Part shown: positions 12,201-23,921 of the stretch, in pieces
Position numbering within the stretch: position 1 is the stretch's first letter
Layout of the letters: the number at the start of each line of letters is the position of its first letter
From: Galdieria sulphuraria
Lineage: Eukaryota > Rhodophyta > Bangiophyceae > Galdieriales > Galdieriaceae
DNA length: 64,000 nt
Assembly: GCF_000341285.1 (NCBI RefSeq)
Contig: NW_005178443.1
Location: forward strand, 96,260 to 160,259
Direction: 5' to 3'
Program-made: the position numbers and the translations under genes
Notes under the pieces: model-generated
The model's input: the letters and a program-made list of their open reading frames with translations, nothing else
What the model was told of the DNA's origin: nothing
The model's database searches: none

Positions 12201-13140
12201 TGTAGATTCTAGAGTAGAGTCTATATTTGCTTCGTCCCCTTCTCCCTCATTTTCATAATCGTCGTCATCTAAAACAACCAACTCGACCAAATTGCTCTCA
12301 GTTTCATTTTCTTCATCTTCAAAAACAACTGCCACGCCAAGATCTTCGTCCATGGTTTGTCCCGCAGCAGTTTCTTCCTCTGTTTGAAACTGGTCCTCTT
12401 CCTTACCGTAATCCGTGATAGAACGGGAGATATTGGAAAGTTCTGCAAAACTGTCTGCATCCATTTCACCGATAAGTTCTTTTACGTCTTCTATCTTTTG
12501 TTCCTCCTTAACAAAGTACGTCAGTAAAATATCAAACAACAACCTCAAGTATCGCAATATATCAGAAAATTGGAAAACGGTTCCTCACACTGTAAATATC
12601 GGAACAGGTCTGTATTGTTTCATCCTTCAAGCGATACTAAAGGCGTTAAGGAAAAAAACTCACCGTTGTCTTTTGCTCCTTTAATATCGCAAGCACTTCA
12701 TTTGCAGCTCCATGCAAGACGTCCTGTGGCTGGTCACCAATTCTTTTGGTTATAAAATCGAGTAAATATTCATAAGCAACTCGTGTTTCGGAAGTCGTTG
12801 GTCTGTAAACTCCCAACTCCAAGTCGCGAGCAGCTGCAATCACGTCACCGTAGTCCCCCGTGAGGTTTCTAGCTTCTTTTCTTCTCTTCTTATCTGCAAA
12901 TATTCCTCTATTCTGCATACTTTTACTTTTTTGTAGTCGCTGCAGCCTCTCTTCAAGTTCTGGCGCCCTTTCGTGACTAACTCTGTCTCCCATGCGTCCT
13001 TTCAACTCGCTCACTTTTAAAGGTTCAACTTCACCAGTAGGTTCCGAGGGATCCCTTCTTCTTCTTTCTGTCTGGGCCAGAACAAGGTTGGCGTTGGCAG
13101 CATAGTCATATTGTTTTAACCGTGACAACTCGTCTGCCAT
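6182..13140 (-). CDS. BRR2: BRR2 / SNRNP200 U5 snRNP RNA helicase
   Basis: Modelled as complement(join(6182..11016,11069..12506,12664..13140)), 2249 residues against 2136 in human. BRR2 unwinds U4/U6 to activate the spliceosome. The N-terminus (MADELSRLKQYDYAANANLVL) and the RNRGI..ITDYG region match BRR2 rather than its relative ASCC3. Cassette 1 has motif I APTGSGKT near residue 520, DEIH near 630 and MMGRAGRP. Cassette 2 is degenerate: motif I reads PPGSGRL near 1380 and motif II DDLH near 1490. A Sec63 unit follows each cassette. The 157-nt first intron is the longest in the window; its acceptor was chosen because it restores the family alignment (EQKTT joined to EEQKIE). The last 22 bp overlap the convergent hydrolase gene. 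Confidence 0.95.
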
Positions 13141-14646
13141 AACTTTGAAATGCTACGCCCCAAAACGAGCACAGCAAATTCCTAAAAAAGTTTGGGCGGT
13201 TGGTCATGTTGAAGCATCCCGAGTATCCCTGAAATACCATACGAAGACTAACCAGAGTTTCACTTGTGAATGCAAAGGATTACTTCTTGTTGAAAAAAAT
13301 TATTTATTCTTCACTTCTCTTGTTTATATTACAAGTAAATTCCGTGACTTTAAGAGGTGTCGTCCATTTATTGACAGTGAATAAGAGAATCGGAGTAACT
13401 ATTTGCGTTTTTTCTGAAAAGTAAATTAATAGTTTCCGAAAAAAGTCTTTTTCACAAAAATATATTATAGAACAAGCTAATAAGTCGCCTGAAAACCTTT
13501 CAACTGTTCATATTATTACTGTAGGGTTTACAAGTTTCCCGCAATTAGCGTTTTTCAACTTTGCATTTCAGTTATTCTTCACTAGTTACTTGTCATCGTC
13601 TGAGAGAATCTAAAACAAAATCCAATAATAGCACTCCTAATTTCAAGACTGCTCATTCTTAGGATTAAAAACCGATAAAAGCTCATCCACGTTTTCTAAT
13701 TATTTAACAGCCGACAAAGGAATGCATGTCTTTCCCGATTGTAGTATTCTGTTCCAATGATATGCCTCATTTTGCTTTAAATAAGACGGATTGATGGAAA
13801 AAACTTTACGCTGTTCAACGGTTTCTTAGCTTGTTCACCATGAAATATTTAAGAGTAGCAGCTCGAAGGAAACTGTCTCTGGCTTTTCAATTTTCATCCC
13901 TCGACTTGTTATGCTTAGCTTGAAAAGTACTCCAAATCATTATAAAGCATTAAGTGAGTGTCATTTTGAAGAAGACAAAGCACAGCCATCCATTGTAGAC
14001 ATTTGCGTTTATGAGTTACAAACAAGCAAGTTATCCTGAAATCCATTCCATCGAAACAAGGAGTCATGTGGTGAAATCAATCCAACGTACATGGAAATCT
14101 ATACAGGTTTATTCTCAAGTTGAACAACGCTGTAATATCGTCTAGAAGGTTTGAAGAGGAAAAGAATCGCTTGTTCCTGGGTACAAGGAATCAAAAAAAT
14201 TCGATTTAGAGAAAATCTATATCAACACAAAAGAAATTGTTGTCAAGCACAAGGTGGCTCTACTAAAGGACTTGGATCTGTTCATTTCCTTTTTGGGACG
14301 AGTGCTCGTCCGATTTCTCGATGTCCAACAGACATGAAGGGAGAAAGGATTTTCTATTTTTGGAAATAACATTTTTCCTTTGTATTTGGCGCGATCATTT
14401 GGCTTCATCCAATAAGCATTTTTCCTTTTCCATAGATTTTCATCAGACTGAGTAAAACAAGTTGTCTCTTGGTTTATTTCTTGAGAACACTACTACCAAC
14501 ATCTTTGTGAACTAAATATAGACAAGACAAAATTTTCTACAATTGCATCACGTTTTCTTTGGCTTCTAGCAACAGCGAAAAGTCTACAATAGGTTTGAGA
14601 TTCCTTCTATGAAAGCTTAGAAGACACAGAAAACTTGCAACTGTCC
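13141..14646. other. Long intergenic region, no convincing gene
   Basis: About 1.5 kb lies between the divergent BRR2 and bZIP starts. Small open frames at 13145-13384 and 14151-14369 (plus) and 14217-14408 (minus) show no recognisable features. There is one short ATG frame at 13840 of 28 codons. I see no tRNA or snRNA. The region should contain the promoters of both flanking genes. Confidence 0.5.
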
Positions 14647-15914
14647 ATGAATAACGAGTCTGAAAACGAAAAGTTACACGAAAACCAGGAAACTTCTCAA
14701 GGCAACGTCGTTGGAAACTTATCTGTAAATATACCCTCATCCAAGTCAAATAAAAGGGTTCGTGCAACTATCACCACTTCGGGCGTCAATGACAATGAAG
14801 ACTTTCGGGTAAGGAACGAACTACGGTGTATATCTAAAAGCAACTGAAAGAGAATAGTTTCTACCTCCCATGAGTTCACATTCAAGAAGCTTGTTCTCTC
14901 CATTTGATCAGACTGGTGGTAAGTTTCATAGCAAAATACTTGTTGACTGTTTGATCCATTCAAATGCGCAGAATTTCTGTCCAATTTTGAGCTACCGTTC
15001 CTAGAAATGTTTCACGGAATACCAAGCTCGAGCGGTAGCGAAAAGCGAACACCCACTTCGATTCCAAGTCCCAGTTCTAACATGCCAGAAATATCCAACA
15101 AATTATTTGAAACCAATTCAATGCATCAGCCTCTTGATTCGTTTCCAGATAATCTTCTATTTGGAGAGACAAAAAAGGGGGATGAATCTCGAGATGATTT
15201 TTTCTTAGATGAACAAGAAAGCACTGAGAAACTGAAAAGCTTTGAATCGGAGGATAATACGAAAGTAGATCAGTCTTCTACAGGCTCAGTAAGCTCTCAT
15301 TTGCAGGATAATACGAATGATGATGAAGAGAGACGTAAACGAGAACTTCGAATTCAAAGAAATCGTGAGTCAGCTATGAGGTATGCGTGTTTCCACGAAT
15401 CCAATATACTTTTTGTTCCTAATTCTTCAGGTCACGCATTCGAAAAAATAATTATATTGCTGAACTGGAACGCAGAGTGGAAAATCTAACAGCTGAAAAG
15501 GTATGACGTGGCATTTTATTTCCCTTCGTTGCTCAGTGGACTATCGATCATTAGATGAGACTGGAAGGAAGTCTACTACAGCTATGGATGGAGAACGAGA
15601 TTTTGAAACGGGGAGGAGGATCAGGTACTGCTACTCAACGTCTTATGGGAGGAGATTCTGTTGGCAGTGTTTTAAACAATCCGTTTTTGCTTTCATCCTT
15701 TCTACAAAGGGTTGATCCACTTTTATCTACAGTTCAAAGCTCTGGTGTGTCTCGTCTGACTTCTTCCTATTCAGGAGGTAACGTTTCTTTCGGTAGTGAA
15801 CTAGCAGCAAGTAACCCGGAATATAGTCGGGCAGTTGCTAAGGAAAATGTGAATAATCCTCCAGGAAAGTCAGTTGCTTATCCCAAAAAACGCAAAGGAA
15901 AGAAATCCTTTTAA
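14647..15914 (+). CDS. bZIP transcription factor
   Basis: Modelled as join(14647..14808,14858..14918,14972..15380,15431..15500,15555..15914), 353 residues with four introns of 49-54 nt. The basic region is NRESAMRSR, giving the bZIP signature N-x7-R, preceded by RKRELRIQR. It is split by intron 3 between the two halves of an Arg codon. The zipper continues across intron 4 with leucines at heptad spacing (ELERRVENLTAEK, then RLEGSLLQLWMENEIL). The N-terminal 200 residues are Ser/Asn/Asp-rich and could be an activation or regulatory region; the tail ends in a Lys-rich patch (KKRKGKK), possibly a nuclear signal. DNA-binding specificity cannot be read from this. The gene converges on the importin gene with a 66-bp gap. 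Confidence 0.9.
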
Positions 15915-15980
15915 ACTAGCTATTTCTGTTCACCTTTCCTTATTTTCTTCTTACGTTAAAAAAAACAGGATTGAATTTAT

Positions 15981-18900
15981 TCAACTCTCTTTCCAAATCC
16001 CATACAGTTTTTGTTGTAAGCCTTCCTCAAGCTCAGCCAATGTCCTTTGTAGATCAGAATAGTCATTACTTAGACTCTTCAGAAAGTTTACCAGTCGACA
16101 ATTTGAGGTATCACTCACTAGATTGGAACCTACGATATTCAGGGCAATTCGGACAACTTGTAAAAGCCTTTCATATTGCTGCCCTAATATCATAGCATCC
16201 CTTCTTTCTAGCCATATAGAAAACAGTTCGTGCGCAATAAGTGCTTCTGACTCATCTTGTTTTAGTGGAAGACCATTCAGAATGGGGTCTATGAAGTTGG
16301 AAACATCACAAAGAGACCTTTGATATTCTACCATCTTCATGAGAGCTGATATCACGTTTTCCGTGGAAGAAACATTTTCCGATGTGTACGCTCCTTGCCA
16401 GGATAAGTAGCTTAGTAGTTTTTGTCCTACGGAAGAAGAATAACTACTAAAGTCTGTTCCACCCAATTGTGCACATAAACCTAACCCATAGGCAGCTGAT
16501 TGTCTCACGTTGGCATCTTTGTCAGTAACAAAAGCATCCAATGCAGGCAACACCTGACGTATATATCTGCGACCTTCTTCACCACCCCATTCAATAATAT
16601 CATCAAAAACACAAATAGCTGCTTTTCGCTCGACTGGCTCAACTTGATTGGACAACATTTCCGCAAATTTTGCCACCAGAGAAATAGGTGTGCCTTCATT
16701 TCCAACTGGGGTTTCTAATGCTTTGATAAATCCGACATTTGTATGCGTCTTGATAAGACAAGCCACACAATCAATAACAGAGTCCAATAAGGTATCTTCC
16801 TATATGAAACACTTGAAAATGAAATAATATTGTCATAAAGTGGCCATTCTAACCTTTTCCCGGGCTTCTCCTGCTGCATGACCAGATTCCTCATCTTCCA
16901 AACCCTCGTCTTCATCATCCAAATCTCCCAATTCTTCTAAACGACTCTTTCGGTCTTGCAACACATTCTTCAGAAGCTGACAAATCTGAGTCATTGTTTT
17001 ATCGGAGAGAATTGGAAACTTTGCCAAAACACAACATTCTCCAAGAGAATCTATCATCACATCCAAAACATCCGGCTCAGGTTCCAATTCAATAGCTTCA
17101 AGTAATTTGGGAATCATATAGTCAACCAAACCCTGTATCCCAGCTCTACGTGACTGTTCATCTGCTCGAAATTTATCATTCACTGAACGTAACAAGTCTG
17201 GAAGGCAACTAGCGGCCGCAGATCGGACATCTTCATGAAACAAGAATTTCAACAAAGGCACCATTATCTTGGTCACTTCTTCTACATAGTCATAAAAATA
17301 GCCTCGTAGTTCCGAAGCAAAACAAGCAATCATTCCGCAAGCCGTAGCTTTATCTTCCAATACGCTGGTCTTTATTCCTATTCTTTTGTCACCCACTCGA
17401 AAAGTATCCAATTCACCGTCAGTATCTTCCTCTACGTTATCTTCGAGAGCATCTGCTACCTAAAGCAAAACTAAAAACTTCTTTGTGGTTGAGCATTTCA
17501 TAATTACATACCTCAATATCTGGTTTTACTTTTGCAGCAATCAACAGAGCTGGCATGACATAAGGAAGATATGGAACAAACGCTTCTCGAAGACACCGAC
17601 ATATTCTTGCATAAGCTTGCATGAGATATGCCGCTTGAGGATCGTCTGGTTCTAGTTGTGCAGACTGAGTTCTTACCAATAGGTCCATTATTTGTGCAGC
17701 ATCTACACCAAATTTATCTCTTCCAACAGCTACTCCAATAAGTGAAATACATTCGATTACTTTTCCTCGAAGTCGGCGAAGGGGTTTATGTCCTTCTGTC
17801 GAATACAAAATATTCTTCAAAAGAGGCATAAATGAGTCATAATATCTGATGAAAAATTGTTCAGCAGAGTCAGCAACTGCAGCGATAGCTGAAACTGCTT
17901 GTTCTTGAACGATTCGACGATTGGAAGCTAAAAGTTCCAAAAGCTTTTGTAATAATCCATCCAAATAAGGAGAAATAATATCTGGAGAAGCATCTTCACA
18001 AAAGTTGATGATAGCAGCAGCTGCATGCGCTTGAACGCGTGGATTGGCAGTATCATTCATTAAAGATATGAGACCTGGAATAATCTTTTGATGAAGTCTT
18101 TGTTGCATCCAGGGAGCGAAGTCGGTACACATTTGTCCGATACAGTTAATAGCAGCCCAACGAACACGAGGATGAGGATCTTGCAGTCTCTGAAGAACCA
18201 TATCTACAACAGCTTCTAATTGCTCAACCATTTGGTCTCGACATCCTTCTCCAATTTGGCTAATAGCTAAAATCGCTGCGTGTCTATGAACCCAAGATTG
18301 TTGACTGGCTAGAAAATGTGGCAGTACTTGAAATGCAATAGGCAATAATGTCTTTCCTCCGAGTGAAAGTGCGATACGATCTAAAGCCTCCTGACCTGCA
18401 TCGAAGTTGGGACTAAATCCTGAATCATCTTCATCCTCGTCATCGACAGTATACCACTCGGGATCATCCTCCAGTTCTAACATCATAGACAAAGAGACTC
18501 GGAACAGTTCAGGTACAAAGTTTCTAGTCTTTTTAGAGATGCTTGGTAACTTTTCACATATAGCAACCAGAAACTCTAGTGCTTCCTGTCGAATATCTTC
18601 TTCCATATTGATCTCTGCAGCCAATTTGGTTAGAAAATCACAATATTGTGCAATGACTCGTTTAAAGTATTTGGGTTCACTGTCCGCAACTTCGACCAAA
18701 CTTTCTAGACAAGATTCTGTTTCTTCGAAAAGTCCTTGACTGATCAAGTTATTCAGTGTTTGTAACATAAGAGGAGCCAAATCTTGAAAGTGTGCACATA
18801 ACTTGCTCTCGACTGTAGTTAAAACACTGCAAGTAGCGCGTAGTGCAACCGACTGTAATTCCTGTTGACCACTTGACAAAGCGCTATGAAATACGGTATG

Positions 18901-19525
18901 GAAAGAAGGCAATTGAGGCTCTATCCAGGACGAACTTACATATTCCACCATTTGGCATAACAGTTCAAGACCACAAACTTTTTCTCCTACGTTGTTTGAT
19001 TGCATGAGTTGAAACAGAAAAGGCAACAATTCGGGCCACGGTTGATCGTCTACTGTACCGCAGTTACAAGAAAGGAACGTTAAAGTGTCACAAAGCTAAA
19101 AACACACACAACTTGAGAAACAAAAGCTCAACACAAACAATGAACGTCGTACTTTCTTTCTTAGGCTCTTATTATTCAGTTCGAGTCTTAAGACGTTGAA
19201 AATATTTTCCTTTGCCATCTTCCTGCTTGCTTCATCGGAGCCATTCCAAAGTTCGATTCCGTTTCTTCGAAGTAATACCGGTGCAGAAACCTTTACAATT
19301 GGGTTCTAAAACTAGTTGAGGATTGGACCCATTTGAAGGAAGAACAACGCGAACCTGAGAAGAATGTGGTAAACCGACCAATGCCTTCAAACATGCGGAA
19401 GCGTGTTGCTTTGCTTGTTCAAACTCCTTCTCTGCTTCTGAACGCACACTATTATTGGAATCTTGTAGTTGAACCAAGACGTTTTCCAAATAGGACGCCA
19501 GTTGTTGAGCGTCGTTGTCCATCAT
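15981..19525 (-). CDS. Importin-5 / karyopherin beta-3 (RanBP5, Kap121 type)
   Basis: Modelled as complement(join(15981..16799,16854..17459,17512..19095,19153..19290,19355..19525)), 1105 residues against about 1097 in human IPO5; every intron is phase 0. The protein is built of HEAT repeats throughout. Family landmarks are PVLLRRNGIELW in repeat 2, DWxxxDDEDED-like acidic loop (EWYTVDDEDEDD) in the middle, LQDPHPRVRWAA, RVQAHAAAAIINF, LRGKVIECISLIGVAVG, and ICVFDDIIEWGG near the C-terminus. It should carry ribosomal proteins, histones and other cargo into the nucleus and be released by Ran-GTP. The first intron (64 nt) was placed by alignment, since the unspliced frame is also open for a while. 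Confidence 0.94.
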
Positions 19526-19662
19526 CGGCCTTAGTTTCCCTCAAAGACGGTTTTTGAATCCAATGGAAAAAGGAATCGATTTATGATTATCAACATTTTT
19601 GGAATAAAATAAATACAACTATGTTAGAAACCAACTGTACTACAACGAATTGTTCACAACTC

Positions 19663-20059
19663 TTAACCTCCGTGTAAAGTGGAAATAAAAGTAATACGAT
19701 CTCCTTCTTGAATAACGTAACTGGTCTTTCCTTCCAATTCCCAGTCAACGTCATTGATAAGCACAAGAATACCCGGACGACTTGTCATATTCAGTACAAT
19801 AAACCAATATCAACCTTAATATATCTTACTCACATATGTTCACCTTGTACAAAGTATTCATGTTTCTCTTTAATCAAGCACGTCCTAATCCAGTCGATAA
19901 CTCGCCCTAGAACAACTTGTTCTCCAGAAAAGTTAGCTGGGACAACCTTGTTTCCACCTGTCAAGCTTTCCAGACCACCACTACAAAAATAAAAGTCATC
20001 TATTGTGACTTGAAAACTTTTAATAAACATTACCCGAACTGCAACTCTACTTGAGGCAT
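19663..20059 (-). CDS. URM1: Ubiquitin-related modifier 1
   Basis: Modelled as complement(join(19663..19780,19834..19980,20034..20059)), 96 residues, with a first exon of only 26 nt. The protein aligns over its full length with URM1: FGGGLESL near the start, [19 protein letters not shown] in the middle, DWELEG, and the end [10 protein letters not shown]. The C-terminal Gly-Gly is where the thiocarboxylate forms for 2-thiolation of wobble U34 in cytosolic tRNAs and for protein urmylation. Joins are strongly supported because all parts of the family alignment fall in place. The gene starts 88 bp from the divergent aminotransferase-like gene, so the two probably share a promoter region. Confidence 0.95.
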
Positions 20060-20147
20060 ATTTCCAAGTCGCGAAAGAAACAAAAACACAATTGAAGTAA
20101 CGACGTCGATTGCATTTGATCCAACATTCTTCAAGTTGTAAAACAAT

Positions 20148-21713
20148 ATGATCAAGTTACTACAAACATGTAGAAAGATTTGTCCATATAGCAGTATAAG
20201 AAGAAGTTTCTATTCCTCTAGATATAATGGACGACCCTACAGAGACCTTTTCTCGGAACGCAAAGAACCTTTCGGGAAGATGCCAAAGGAAGGCACACAA
20301 GATATATGGAAAAACTTGTCTCCAGCTACATTGGAAAATTATTTGAACACGAGTTTGTCTTACCAGAAAAGTGAAGAAAGCAACAAGTTGGATCTGGCAA
20401 CTGATGTTTTATTGGACGAAAATGGAAACCCTTTTGTGTTTGAAAGGTATGCTGTCCTCTTTATATCTGAAATAATAATATCAACTCATCTGTTGTTTGA
20501 TGTAGTGTACTAAAAGCTCAAGAGAGAATCTCACCACAAGCCATCTTTTCCACAGAGTCTTCTATTTTAGGCGACCAAGAGTTCTTAGACTGTGCACTGG
20601 AGTTGGCATACGGTTCTGAAATATATCAAAGAGAACATGTAGGTTCCTTGAGTATTTTGTGTTTCTTATGACAAGAATGTGCTTTAGATTGCAGCAGTTG
20701 AGACAGTTGGAGGCACTAGTGCTTTGCGTACGGCTTTTGAGTTTATTAGTCGTTGTTTTATAAGTTTGGATGGTCAAAAACCTCGTGTCTATGTGCCCAA
20801 TATGACTTGGCCTAATCATAAAGATATTATTAGGAGTGCTGGTCTGAAGATGAGAGACTACAGAAGTTATAGAAAGAATTTACAAGGAGTTGACTTGAAG
20901 AGTTGTTTGTCGGATCTCTTTCGGGCAACAAAAGGCTCCGTAGCACTGCTTCAAGCAAGTGGTCAGAATCCCACTGGTATGCATATGAAAGCGGCGTTTT
21001 ACCTGTTGGTCATTGAATGCACTCATTTAGGAACTGATTTTTTGCCTGAACAGTGGCAAGAATTGTCTCAAATACTAAAAGATAGGAAATATCTATGTGT
21101 AGTGGATATGGCTCATCAAGGTCTTGTCCATGGCAATATAGATACTGATGCCTTAGGATTGCGTCAGCTTATCCAAGATGGTCATCAAGTGATTGTATGT
21201 CAGAGTCTATCCAAAAGCTTTAGTCTCCAAGGCAATGCTATTGGTACGCTCTCAGTTGTTACTAGCAACCAACAAGAAAAGGAAAGTGTTTGGTCTCATC
21301 TTCGTTCTTTGACCCATTCGATGTATTGTCATGTTCCTAATTATGGACGTTTGATAGTAAAAACGATTTTGTTGAATGAAGAGTTGAGGAATGAATGGAT
21401 AGAGGAGTCACGAAAATTAGTTGAAAGGATTCAAGAAACTCGTCAAGCTCTTCATGACAAGCTCGTTTCTCTTGATACTCCTGTAGATTGGTCATTTCTG
21501 CTGCAGCAAAAGGGAATGTTTCTATTTACAGCATTAGAAATTGAACAAGTGGAACAACTTCGCAAAGGTTACGGTATTTATCTTCAGCCAGATGGGCGTT
21601 TGAATTTAGGAGCTTTAAGAATGAGTCAAGTTGAGCGTGTAGCAACCAGTATCCAGAAAGTGATCCATATAAAGGAGACTCAAGTAAAGGAAAAGGAGGC
21701 TGAGGAAGAATGA
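20148..21713 (+). CDS. Divergent aspartate-aminotransferase-like PLP-fold protein
   Basis: Modelled as join(20148..20446,20506..20638,20688..20976,21031..21713), 467 residues. The first 30 residues are basic with no acid, like a mitochondrial presequence. The rest aligns with aspartate aminotransferase subgroup I: ETVGGTSALR, the W-N-H of TWPNH, NPTGTDF, VVDMAHQG, the Schiff-base lysine in SLSKSF (about residue 305), and GRLNLGAL holding the substrate-carboxylate Arg (Arg386 in pig cytosolic numbering). Several active-site residues differ: Tyr225 is His (MAHQG), Arg266 in the GERVG segment is Ala (GNAIG), and Arg292 in RPMY is His (HSMY). The intron at 20977-21030 is in frame and stop-free; removing it restores NPTGTDF. 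Ordinary aspartate specificity is therefore unlikely. Confidence 0.85.
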
Positions 21714-22012
21714 ATTTCTGTATCTAATAGAGGAAGAACAGAAACATGATAGGATATGACGTAGTTGAAAGTATTTTGAACAATAAGAAACTTTGGTTAA
21801 AAAATGTTGGTTACTTGAAAACAGCGTTTGCATTGGCTTACAGAATAATTATTTTGGTTGAAACTGATTTTGAGTTGCCCTTTCCATTATAAAAGATTGA
21901 GAGCAGTTGTTATGATGGAATGAAATTGTTTTGTTATATCAATAGCTATCTATCATATGATATGCAAATCGGATTGAATTTCAACATGTTTTGATTGTCG
22001 TTTAAATTTAAA

Positions 22013-23682
22013 ATGACTTTCACAAGGATTGAAAATAATCTCAAAAAGTACTTTGGATACGAAAACTTTCGTCCTTTACAGCAAGAAGTTATCACCTCTG
22101 TACTAGAGGGTAAGGATGTGTTCTTTTTGGCTCCTACAGGAGGTGGGAAATCTCTTTGTTTCCAACTTCCAGCTTTGCTATTGGAGGGAAAAGTGTCTTT
22201 TGTCATCAGCCCTTTAGTGGCTTTGATAGAAGACCAAGTGAATAAACTAACAGCCTTAAATATAAGAGCCTATAGTATACTGAGTTGCCAAGGAAAGAAA
22301 CACAAGGAAAGGATTTTCTCCCTATTGGAACAAAGTCACAAGGAGAGATTACCTTCTTTGATATACCTGACGCCTGAGTGTGTTTCGACAAACAGATTCC
22401 AGAAATTGTTAAAGTCTTTGTATAGAAACAAAGAGATTGGATTGTTTGCAGTAGATGAAGCACATTGTATTAGTTGCTGGGGTCATGACTTTCGACCAAA
22501 ATATCGAAGACTGGAGATATTGAAGCAGTTATGTTGTGATATACCTATCTTGGCACTTACTGCAACAGCCACAAAAATGGTAGTGGATGATATCATTACT
22601 TGTCTTGGAATGAAGCAATGTATTCAATTTCGACAAAGTTTCAATAGACCTAATATTTTCTACCAAGTAATTCATGAGGTATTTAAACGACTGGCGAATT
22701 CGTTTTCAGAAATGCTCAATTGTATTTTATGATATCTGCTTATGTCACTAAACCTTAGAGCCAATTGTCAATGAATGTCATGGATGATTTGAAATGCTTT
22801 GTATCCTCTTTTGGAAATTCTAGTGGAATAATATATGCAAGGCAAAGAGAAGTGACAGAATACTTGTGTCAAAAACTCATTGCATCAGGTATAAAGGCAG
22901 GTGTTTATCATGCTGGAAAAAAGGCTTGTGAAAAGCAAAAGACTTTAAAGGATTGGCTTTCTAACGACCTCTCTGTCATCTGCTGTACGGTTGCTTTTGG
23001 AATGGGCATTGATAAACCAGATGTTCGATTCGTTATCCATTTCAATCTCCCAAAGAGTTTGGAAAACTTTTATCAAGAAAGTGGAAGAGCTGGAAGAGAT
23101 GGGTTTCCAAGTTGCAGTCGTTTGTATTACTCCTCATCCGACTTTTTCAGTTTGCAAGAAATGTCGAGAGGTAAAGAGTATATGCCATCCACCTACTTGG
23201 ATAAATGTAGTAGAGGTATAGAAGCACTATATGAGTTTTGTAATCAACCCATCTGTCGGAGAAAACAACTTGTCAAATATTTCGGAGAAACTTTTTCAGG
23301 CATTTGTGACTCTTGCGATATTTGTTTCTCAAAATTCTGTACGATGTCTCCTAATTCATCAGTAATGAATAACCTTCCGAAAGAGACTGAAGCATCTCTT
23401 GGGGATCCTGTTTCCGATAATCGATTGGCTTCTACCTTTTGTACAGCTTTTCAATTGCTAGCTGAAGAAGGAAGAGCAAAACCGAAATATAGAGAAGACA
23501 ATATAAGAGCCATTGGTATTGTAGACCATGGGAATCATCACGAAACGAACACTTGTCACAAACGTAAAATATCCGATGATTCTATGGTCAGAGATGAAAA
23601 ACAAAGACGCCAAACTAAAATGTCCAAAACCCAAAACATAAATCAGAAAACGTTGCTAAGGTGGTTTTCTGAGACAATGTGA
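22013..23682 (+). CDS. RecQ-family DNA helicase (short, RECQL5-like) with C-terminal PIP-box-like motif
   Basis: Modelled as join(22013..22678,22759..23682), 529 residues. The ATG at 22013 is the first in frame. RecQ motifs are in order: FGYENFRPLQQEVI (motif 0), motif I APTGGGKS with Lys46, DEAHCIS near 150, the WGHDFRPKY that follows, SATA-type LTATAT, and motif VI QESGRAGRDG near 330. A RecQ-Ct zinc-binding region follows (FCNQPICRRKQLVKYFGE then CDSCDIC). There is no winged-helix or HRDC domain I can make out. The tail ends with Q518-KTLLRW-F525, which fits the PCNA-binding pattern QxxLxx-aromatic-aromatic. The 3'-5' helicase should act in replication-linked repair; the PCNA link is an inference. 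Confidence 0.92.
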
Positions 23683-23921
23683 CTTTATTGTATGAGAATT
23701 TTCTGAATTTCTTTGCAGACATTTCTTTCGCATGTATCTTATAAACAACTATAAGATTGTTTCGTGCACAGAAATAATAACTTGTATTATAGAGTTGGAA
23801 TCTCTTGCTTTGATTTTGCTCTTAAAATATTCAGAAGCTTAGCTTTGTGAATACCAAATGATGATGAATGAGAAATAAATGATGACAGTCCATTCAAATT
23901 TTGGCAATACTTTGAAAATAA

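Noticed and set aside
13145-14408. Several small frames on both strands upstream of the bZIP gene
   Set aside because: They overlap each other, have no family signature, and trial splicing gave no consistent protein.
19830-20030. A single-exon 66-codon minus frame over URM1
   Set aside because: It is the middle URM1 exon read through both flanking introns; the three-exon model gives the full family alignment.
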